NCBI GenBank assembly: GCA_029378245.1
Contig: JARKIF010000018.1
Span: 434,001-498,000, forward strand
DNA: 64,000 bases
Origin: Roridomyces roridus
Taxonomy: Eukaryota > Basidiomycota > Agaricomycetes > Agaricales > Mycenaceae
Direction of reading: 5' to 3'
Part shown: positions 55,912 to 64,000 of the stretch, in pieces
Layout of the letters: every line of letters begins with the position of its first letter
How positions within the stretch are numbered: position 1 is the first letter of the stretch
Notes under the pieces: generated by a model
What the model was told of the DNA's origin: nothing
Seen by the model: only the letters and a program-made list of their open reading frames with translations
The model's database searches: none
Position numbers and translations under genes: made by a program

Positions 55912-58900
55912 ATGCTGATCGCGCGGGCCTGCAGACGGGCCATTAGAGGACGCGGTGGGCGTATACTGGGTCCCTCCACCCGCGCCTATGCTGCAGCAGC
56001 CGTCCAGGTCCAGGTCCCTAGGCACCGGGCCGACGGCGTCAAAAATTTCCTCGCCCAGCCTGCCCAATATGCCCTCCTCCCCACCCCGTTGCCCGTCGAC
56101 TGCTCCTCCGATGCCAACGACTACTGGTTCAGCAACACATCCACCCAGGAGCTCATGGCCGTCGTCGCTGCATGTCTCCACGATTTATACGACGTCCCCC
56201 GCGCCAAGGGTATTTTCGACCGTCTGCGCACGACCACAAGTACAGCCATGGAGACTCGCATCGTCAACGCCATGCTTGGCGCTTACCTCAACAGCGCCAG
56301 CAGGAACGAGCCCGAGTACTGGATGGAGTCCCTTTGGGAACTTTTCGATGCTCTGCAGCAGCCTTCCGCGGGCACCTATGCCATCGTGCTGCTCGCCATC
56401 CACCGTTTCCCCGAACATGCTGCAAAGTCGTTCAACGATATCCTCACCGCCGCCGTCACCCACGAAGTCCCCCTCACCAATCTCGTCTCCGACCGCGCCT
56501 TTAGCGACGACGAGGAAGCGCTCCAAATCATAGCAGAGCTTTCCAAGTCTGCCATCCAGCTCAACCTCCCCACGGCTTTGGAAGCCCTCGGTGAGGCTCA
56601 GGCGCGCGGGAGCGAGATTGAGGCCGAGGCGGCAGAGTTCCCTGCCGTAAATCCGGTTGAGAAGGTCTCCAAGGACGGAAGCAAGGAGGTACCCTTCAAC
56701 CTGAAGAATCTGCGCGAACATCTGGCCCGCGTTGCCCTCGCACGTCGCGTCCTCCCAACGGACGTGAATGCCCGGCAAAAGCTGCTCGAGGACAGTGTGT
56801 ATGACGCTGCAAAGGCCCGTCTTGTCCACCAGCACCAGATATTCGCCGAAATTGGCCTCGACAACCAAGCTCTTCTCCAGCCGGAACTTCAGAGATGGAT
56901 GTGGCAGTGGCATTTGCAACTCAAGGTGCGTTTCCGGTTTTTATTGCAATTGCTCTTTCTCACCTGCCTGAAGGAACGGCTTGAGAGTGAAATCAAAAAC
57001 ATTGCTGCAGCCGAGGTGGCCCAGCCCGTCGGCAAGAAAAACCCCGTACTGGCGCCGTACCTCGCACTCGTGAAAGCCGACAAACTCAGTATCCTCACCA
57101 TCGTTGAGATCATGCGCCTCCAGGGCAGCGGTGGTATTGCCGAAGGCATGAAGACCGCACGTGCTCTCATTGACGTGGGCAAAGCAGTCGAGACCGAGTA
57201 CAAGGCGCAAATGTGCAAGTCGAATCGCATTGATCTGCCCTCTGCTTCACTGCCGCCGCGGGACTGGTTTTCCAATATGGGATATCGTTCTCTCAACGAG
57301 CGCCGTGTTGCCGCTGCGCGTCTCATGATGGATAACGAGGGCTGGACTGCGCCATGGACGCAGGCTGTTCGCAGCCAGGTCGGCGCTATTCTCGTTGAAT
57401 GTCTTATGGACGTTGCCGAGGTAACCCGGACAGCCAAGCACAAGATTACGGGCGAATTAATGTTCGGTTCTTCTCTTCCAGTCTATCACTCTTACTGATT
57501 CGCTTATAGCACGGAGCAACAGCCAGCCTTTTATCAAAGCTACGAGTACCTACGCGGTCAAAAGCTCGGTGTAATTCGTCTCAATCCTGCTGTTTCACAA
57601 CGGCTGTCAAAGGACCCGATGCCAGTTCACCCCCGCCATCTCCCTATGCTCGTCAAACCCAAGCCGTGGATCAACTACAACGAGGGCGGCTACCTGTATG
57701 CTCGTTCTCATGTGATGCGGTTCAAAGATTCGATCGAGCAACGCTCGTACCTCAAATACGCTTCGGAGCAGGGTCACGTTGAGCTTGTGTACGCTGGGTT
57801 AGACGTGCTCGGGAGCACACCATGGCAAATCAACAAGCGCATCTTTGATGTCGTGCGTGAGGTCTGGAACTCTGGCACCCGGCTCGGCAAGATGCCGCCT
57901 GCCGTTTATGACGAGCCGGAGCCGGAAATACCCAAGGATCACGACACGGATCTATCGCAGCGGAACGTTTACATCACTCGAATGCGCGCGTACAACCAGG
58001 AAAAGGCGGCCAATCACAGTGACCGGTGTAGTGTCAACTACAAGATGGAGATCTCGCGCTCCTTCTTGCATGATACGTTCTACCTCCCACACAACGTCGA
58101 CTTCCGGGGCCGTGCCTATCCGATCCCGCCGCATCTGAACCACATCGGCGACGACCTCTCGCGTGGGCTGCTCAAGTTTGCCGAGGCAAAACCACTTGGC
58201 GAACGTGGGTTCCGATGGCTCAAGATTCACTTGTCGAATTTGTACGGGTACGACAAGGCCAACTTTGACGAGCGCGTGGCATTTACAGACTCGCACATGG
58301 ACGACATTTACGATTCGGTCCTACATCCGCTCGATGGCCGTGGATGGTGGCAAAAGGCCGATGATCCGTGGCAATGTCTCGCCGCCTGTCAGGAAGTCTA
58401 CTCTGCAATCGAGAGCGGGGAGCCGCATGCGTACGAGTGCGCGCTTCCCGTACATCAGGATGGCACGTGTAACGGATTGCAGCACTACGCGGCACTCGGT
58501 GGGGACGCCCACGGTGCGGCGCAGGTCAACTTGAGCGCGGGTGACCGCCCGTCTGATGTGTATACATATGTCGGCAACATGGTGGAGCAGATGCTTGAAG
58601 CCGACGCTGAAAAGGGCCACAAGTTTGCGCTCATGCTCAAGGGCAAGATCTCGCGCAAGGTCGTCAAGCAGACCGTCATGACCACTGTATACGGCGTGAC
58701 CTTCATTGGTGCCAGAGATCAGATCGAGAAACAGCTGCGAGACCGCAAAGACCTACCTGAAGAGGAGTGTTGGCTGGCTGCTTCGTATCTTGCCAAGAAG
58801 GTTTGTTCGGTTTTTTCTTCTTGATATCTACTTAACACTTTATCAGGTGCTCGGCGCTATCGGCGATCTCTTCAGCGGCGCGAAGCACATTCAGACCTGG

Positions 58901-60079
58901 CTGAATCTGTGCGCGAGGCTCATTTCCAAATCTATACCGGAGGAGCGTATTCCCGAGGCGCTCAGCGAGCACGCGGAGGCGCAACGGCGGAAACGCCGAC
59001 GAAACGCGTCGAAGAAGACAGCCAGCCTACCGACGGTACGACTCAAGAAGGAGCAGATGACGTCTGTCGTCTGGACAACACCGCTCGGGTTGCCCATCTG
59101 CCAACCGTACCGCAAGAACGCGCGAAAGCAGGTCTTTACGAGCATGCAGACTGTTTACATCAGCGACCCTGGGGCCCCTGCCGAAGGTATTACCTTCTCT
59201 TTACCTCTGACCGATCGCTAATGAGTGTACAGTCAACTCGTTGAAGCAGGCTTCGGCTTTCCCGCCCAACTTTATCCATAGTCTCGATGCCACACACATG
59301 ATGCTCACTGCCATCGAATGTCGAGTGCAAGGCCTGACGTTCGCATCCGTGCATGATTCGTACTGGACACACGCCTGCAGCATCGACCAGATGTCGGAAA
59401 TCATCCGTGATACCTTTATCGCGCTGCACAGCTCTGACGTTTTGAAAAAACTGGAGACCGAGGTGAGTGCCATCCTGATGTATTCGCCACTTGCTGACTT
59501 GGTGCGCAGTTCCGGAAACGGTACGAAGGGTTCCAAGTCCCGCTTGTGAATCTGCGAAACGGACAGCTCGTCAAGACACTACGTACCGCTGGCTCGCGGA
59601 TCTATTGTACGGAGGAGCAAGCCAAGGGTCTATCCGCCATCAAGGATCTACTGGTCATCTCGGACACGGAACAGACGACAGTCGAGACCCAGAAGGTTTA
59701 CGATAACCTTGACGGGCTGTTGGAGCAGCTGCAGGAGGACGGGGACTTTGATGCGGAAGAGTCGGAGTCGGAGGAGAAGGTCAAGAAGCCACGGAAACGG
59801 CGAATGACCAAAAAGGAGAAACTAGAGGCGGAGGAGGCCGCGGCGATGGCGTCGCTCGTGGACGAATTGGAGGGAGTATCACCAGCGGAAGAGCCCGAGC
59901 TCGAAGACCAAGACTCGCTGATGGAGGCTCGGGCTGCCAAAAAGAAGTCGGACGAGGCCAAGGACCTCGCGCAACTTATGGGCAAGTTTGTCAAGCTGAC
60001 GGACCTGCTCCCGCCACTGCCCGAAAAAGGGTCCTTTGAGGTGTCCAAGATCAAGGATTCGCCGTACTTCTTCTCATAA
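55912..60079 (+). CDS. RPO41: Mitochondrial DNA-directed RNA polymerase
   Basis: Single-subunit T7-like polymerase transcribing mitochondrial DNA. Exons 55912-56925, 56974-57461, 57510-58800, 58847-59186, 59233-59462, 59510-60079; 1310 residues. The N-terminus is Arg-rich (MLIARACRRAIRGRGG), a presequence. Then a helical PPR-like N-terminal domain, and the polymerase domain: PHNVDFRGRAYPIPPHLNH, HQDGTCNGLQHYAALGGD (catalytic Asp, motif A), KISRKVVKQTVMTTVYGVT (motif B Lys and Tyr), ASVHDSYWTHA (catalytic Asp, motif C) and terminal DSPYFFS. Between the motif C region and the C-terminal foot is a ~150-residue acidic/Lys-rich insertion. A Lys/Arg-rich insertion also lies near 58990-59040. The first intron is 48 bp and could be read through. 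Confidence 0.97.
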
Positions 60080-60354
60080 AGAAGGGTGCATGCATGCTTT
60101 GCGTTTGCTCTCACTACATTTATTCGTCACATTGCATTTTACACACTCACAACAGCCACTCACCCTACTCACGGCCCTCGTACCATCAGCATTTAATGTA
60201 TTTTAGTATCATTTTGTCTTATAGAGGCGCGGAATAATATAGATGTAAAACGAGCTGCGCGAGACTGGAGTGAAGAGTGCACAAGAAAGGACATGTTCAA
60301 TACACACGTACATTGACAATGGGATAATGGTAACGAGAAAGAATACACGCTGAA

Positions 60355-60968
60355 TCAAGCCTCCTGACTTTTGTCGCCCTTGCCCTCTGAAGACGCGAGT
60401 CAGCGAGATGGAAAAAGGCCGAAAACAAGACGTACTCTTGGTGGCCGACGGCAGGAGAGAAGGGTCGATATGGGGTACGACACCACCCTGAGAGATGACG
60501 ACGGAGCCAAGGAGCTGTGGTGAGATGAGTATGAGAAGAAAACGCGCGTCGAATGACGCACCTTGCCCAACTCTTCGTCGTTCCGGATCGCGAGCTGGAG
60601 ATGACGAGGAACGATACTGTTGGCAATAAGTTCATGTCTCGGGTCTAGAAGGCTCAAACTCACCGGTGTTTCTTGTTGTCCCTGGCCGCGTTTCCTGCAA
60701 GTTCGAGGATCTCGGCGGCGAGGTATTCGAGGACAGCGGCGAGGTAGACTGGAAAACGCGTTAGAAAGGAGATGGTCGCGACTCGGGACAGCGTACCTGG
60801 AGCACCAGCACCGACACGCTTCGCGTAGTTGCCCTTCTTGAGCAGACGGTGGATACGACCGACAGGGAACTGGAGACCGGCTTTGGAGGAACGAGACTGT
60901 GCTTTGGCCGCCTCGCCGGATCCCGCTGCCTTGCCAGACTTGGATTTGCCGCTAACTTTGCCAGACAT
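60355..60968 (-). CDS. H2A: Histone H2A (copy 4, solitary)
   Basis: Exons (complement): 60797-60968, 60664-60748, 60562-60616, 60436-60514, 60355-60386; 140 residues, same layout and phases. It is the only H2A here without an adjacent divergent H2B; the upstream 640 bp has none of the paired-promoter blocks. Sequence differences: SGEAAKAQ in the N-tail, [12 protein letters not shown] (Lys where copies 1-3 have Gln), and C-terminal KGDKSQEA. Introns and 3' flank are more diverged than between copies 2 and 3, with GTACGC and GTACGT donors in two introns. Confidence 0.96.
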
Positions 60969-61610
60969 TGTTGGTGTAGATAGAGTTGGGTGGTGGTGGT
61001 GGTGGTTTGGGTAAGAGAGGCGTTTGATTTGTTTATCGTTTGCACCGCGTTCTATTAGCATTGTTTGGCATCAATCAACATGACACGCGTACCACGTGAT
61101 TTGCGCATGCGCGTGCACTTCCCAATTCCTTCGTCTTCCGCTCTCCGACTTTCACTGAACATCAGGTGCCGATGAATCATCGGATTATGATGCGTTTTCT
61201 CGGGAAACCGGGAATTTTGATCTTGGGTTGCACCACCCCTGAAAGAAACATTTGTGAGGGCGGATTTAACGGTTGAAAGGTCTTCTTACTGTTTAATCTC
61301 TGCGTTGAACCGTATTTTGGTTTTTGAGTGGACGGCGTTAGGCCTCGTTAGGCCTGGCAGAGTGAACGGAGGCCCCACACACATCACGTCTAAATTTGAT
61401 TCCACGGTACTTTTTTCTGTGGTCATAGGACTCGGCTCCCACTGCAACGACGGTCGCCGTTTATGTTCTCCTCTGATGAGATGCCTGCACTTTTATTGGT
61501 CGTCGGTTGTGAACGCATTTCGATTCATGCCAGGCACTACGTCAGTCGGTCATGCATTCATAATAAAGACTCTCCGCCGATCGCTCGCTCGCTCCTCTTG
61601 AATACACACT
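60969..61610. other. Intergenic stretch, no gene seen
   Basis: Divergent promoter space between H2A copy 4 and the GH30 gene. Contains a 10-bp tandem (GTTAGGCCT twice, about 61338-61358) but no supported coding frame. Confidence 0.45.
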
Positions 61611-63716
61611 ATGCCCTCACTCTCTTTAACATTCCTATCCCTGGCCCTACTTCTCCAGCCCATTGCCTCGCAGCAAATTTGGGATATCGTGCGTCCTCAT
61701 GCCCTCCTCCCCCGCACATTCCCTTAACGCGTCGACGCGTACAGTGGCAAACAACCTGGGACCGCTCCAAACTCTTCACCTCCCTCGCGCCCTCTACACC
61801 CATCAACTTCGTCTCGCCCAGCGTCATCGGCGCCGCAGACATCGTCGTCGATGAAACCCAGACGTTCCAGAGCGTGTGGGGCTTTGGCGGATCTCTCAGT
61901 GCGTCTCTCCGTTGGCCTGTTTTCCCTCCCCCTGATCGTGACAAGCCGACTCCTCCGCCCTCATCCTCTCCAACATGAAAGCAACTAATGCGTCCAACTA
62001 CAACGCACTTCTCAAATACATGTTCTCGCCTACCGACGGAGCCAACGCCGCCGGGTTGAGCTACGTCCGCGTCCCACTCGGCGCGTCAGATTTCAGTGCA
62101 AGCGAGTATTCTTTCGACGATACGAGTGGCGACACGACCTTTAAGAATTTCAATATCGGGAAGGCGCCGTCGTACTTGTATAGCGTTCTCAAGGTAAGGT
62201 TTCCAACATTCTCCAGTTAATTTTGGCTGACCAATTGCAGGATATACAAGCCGTGAATCCTAGTACGTCTATTTTCTAGCTTGTTTATTTTGGTTAACGG
62301 TTTGTAGTTCTTAAAGGTGTGTGGTTGAACCGCGATATGTCCTTTTATGGAACGAATAAACAGTACACATCCTTCCCTGGTCTCCTGTACGTTTTGTGCT
62401 TCCACCCTAGATGAAATGCTCAACATTTCTACAGCCCGGCTGGACAAAAACGACCGGATCGATGAACGGCGGCTCGTTGCAATCGCAATACGTTTCAATC
62501 TGTCAGTATTCTGCCGCTCGCTGGTTCTTGCTGTTCAACAACGACTGCCAGATGCCAACTACCTTCTCAAGTGCCTCCAGGGCTTCAAGTCGGAGGGGAT
62601 CACTTCGTTGTGTGAGTACCTGCCTTAAACAAGAAGTCCCGTGTGTTGAATGAAGCAGATGCGATCAGTATCCAGAACGAACCGCAGAATTCTCAGTCTT
62701 CGTACCCATGCAAGTCTATTTCTCACTCGTTCGCAGAAGCTGACATTCTTCAAAGCGGCGACCATGTCTGTCGCTGTGATGGCGCAGATTGGGATCGCGT
62801 TGCGGTCGTTGATGAACAGTAATGGGTTTTCTACCGTCAAGTTGATCGGATACGAGCACAACTGGGACGACGCGGGCGCGTATCCGATCCAGCTGATGCA
62901 GGCTGCGCCGGATGCCTTCGATGGGGTTGCCTTTCACTGTTATGCAGGGTCGGTTTCGCAGCAGGATACGTTCCACCAGGCGTATCCGACAAAAGAGGTG
63001 CGTCGTTGACTTTCGGATGGTTGAATTGGATCTGAGGCGTTGTTAGATCTATTTCACCGAGTGCTCTGGAACTCTGGGTTCCGACTGGTGGTCCGATATC
63101 AAATGGTACATGGACAATATATTCATTGGAGCCATTACGCACAACTCCCATTCCGGACTCATGTGGAATATTGCGCTCGACAGTGGCACGCCCGAGTTGC
63201 CCGGAAGTACGAGCTGTAGCGGGAACCAGTGCCGTTCCATCGTGCAGGTCAACAAGGACGGATCTTACAGCTTGAACCAAGAATTCTACGTCATGGCGCA
63301 AGCTAGCAAGGCGATTATCCCGAAAGATGTCGGCGGTGCCTGGGGAAAGCGGATCGGAGTCAGCGTCGGAGGCACTCTTGATTGGGCGCTCATCGTTGGT
63401 GCATATGTGACAACTCGGGTGAACCCGACCGACTGGCTGAGGTACTCGTTGGTCGTGTTGAATTGGGATGATAGCGTGGGCGGGTGGAATCCTACGCCTG
63501 TGCAGGCGACGATCGAGTTCCAGGGGATGCAGGCAACGTATACGTGCGTCTTTCTTTGTCTTTTTGAAATCGGCCTGATGAGGGGATAGGTTCCCTGTTG
63601 GTGTGACGACGCTGTGGTGGTATGCGCCTCCCGAGTCGCTGAGAGCGAATGCGACTGTGGATATTTATGCCGAGACGGACGGAAAGCAGGCTCCCATGGG
63701 CGTGTTTGCTCAATGA
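61611..63716 (+). CDS. Glycoside hydrolase family 30, probable endo-beta-1,6-glucanase
   Basis: Secreted enzyme acting on beta-1,6-glucan or related beta-linked glycans. Exons 61611-61688, 61745-61898, 61946-62193, 62241-62262, 62308-62316, 62364-62386, 62435-62501, 62552-62611, 62659-62709, 62756-62997, 63047-63543, 63590-63716; 525 residues. Signal peptide MPSLSLTFLSLALLLQPIAS. GH30 features: QSVWGFGGSLTDSSA, LSYVRVPLGASDFS, PWSPPGWTKTTGSMNGG, AISIQNEPQNS (acid/base Glu), IGYEHNWDDAG, AFHCYAGS, IYFTECSGTLGSDWW (nucleophile Glu), THNSHSGLMWNIALD, and a C-terminal beta domain (TLWWYAPPESLRANA). Exon 5 is only nine nt. Intron 62710-62755 has a GC donor (GCAAGT). Confidence 0.93.
62308..62316 (+). 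other. 9-nt microexon in the GH30 gene
   Basis: TTGTAG|TTCTTAAAG|GTGTGT. The nine bases supply the ILK of NPILKVHILPWSPPGW, with introns of 45 and 47 bp on either side. The phase (1 to 1) is preserved with or without it. Confidence 0.8.
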
Positions 63717-63855
63717 TTTTACGAACATTTACACGGACAATTTGGATTGTATGTACATACCTATATGATTCGATGATTCTCTTTCTTTCGAAGTTGAACT
63801 TTGTTTTTGAACCAAAGTCACGTGTGTTGATTGCTTTTGAACTTGAACCACCATC

Positions 63856-63987
63856 ATGTCTGCACCGCCTCAAGAACCGCTACAGCTTCCCGCCCCAGGC
63901 GATAAAGAGGAGATCTCGCAGCTCCAGGCTGGTGGGCCCGCAGTCAAGCTCGAGGATCTGGGTCCGATGGTCGTTAACAGCGATGGG
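63856..63987 (+). CDS. First exon of a small unknown fungal protein (partial)
   Basis: Begins MSAPPQEPLQLPAPGDKEEI and reads KLEDLGPMVVNSDG before a GTAATT donor at 63988; the gene continues past the window. The KLxxLGPxVVNxDG phrase recalls small uncharacterised fungal proteins of under 100 residues. The function is unknown. It is transcribed in the same direction as GH30, 139 bp after its stop. Confidence 0.7.
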
Positions 63988-64000
63988 GTAATTTTAATAT

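Overview
The window reads as nuclear DNA of a filamentous basidiomycete, most likely an Agaricomycete. Protein genes are dense, on both strands, and cut by many phase-conserved introns of about 40-55 bp. Several families are typical of mushroom-forming fungi: TKL kinases with an HGDLRxxN catalytic loop, MLKL-like death-domain proteins, and multipass membrane proteins found in this group. Housekeeping proteins (Rpo41, adenylosuccinate synthase, Cla4, Mak3/NAA30, ARMT1) fix the eukaryotic, fungal assignment. I reconstructed exon structures by eye from splice sites, frame and family motifs. Nearly every model closes in frame, but none is backed by transcripts. No genus is claimed.

Layout. 1-3.3 kb: the tail of an unknown nuclear-type protein, an empty stretch, then divergent histone pair 1 (H2B-, H2A+). 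3.5-9.6 kb: three minus-strand genes (Cla4-type PAK kinase, cytochrome P450, phosphatase-like protein). 9.8-11.7 kb: an HMCES/SRAP protein and a small one-pass membrane protein. 11.7-20.2 kb (module A): a TKL kinase with SH3 domains, a seven-helix membrane protein, and a VHS-GAT trafficking protein. 20.2-32.5 kb: adenylosuccinate synthase, an unknown protein, a two-finger RanBP2 zinc-finger protein, a small unknown, a double-hotdog acyl-CoA thioesterase, and an MLKL-like four-helix-bundle/pseudokinase protein. 32.6-42.6 kb: a LIMK-like kinase with a C1-like zinc site, two convergent paralogous multipass membrane proteins, and ARMT1. 42.6-53.5 kb (module B): histone pair 2, a Mutator-like foldback element, NAA30, a second TKL kinase running in frame into a second VHS-GAT gene, histone pair 3 (a near-identical inverted copy of pair 2), and an AlkB-like dioxygenase. 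53.5-64 kb: a single-hotdog thioesterase, a serine beta-lactamase-like hydrolase divergent from RPO41, a fourth H2A gene, a GH30 glucanase, and the first exon of a small protein.

The strongest themes are duplication and rearrangement. Four H2A and three H2B genes lie in 64 kb. The kinase plus VHS-GAT modules occur twice with different arrangements and domain content (kinase with SH3s next to a separate VHS-GAT gene, versus a kinase reading directly into VHS-GAT). Pairs 2 and 3 form a long inverted repeat around NAA30 and the fused module B. Other points of interest are two 9-nt microexons, a set of GC-AG introns, and a probable necroptosis-type pseudokinase.
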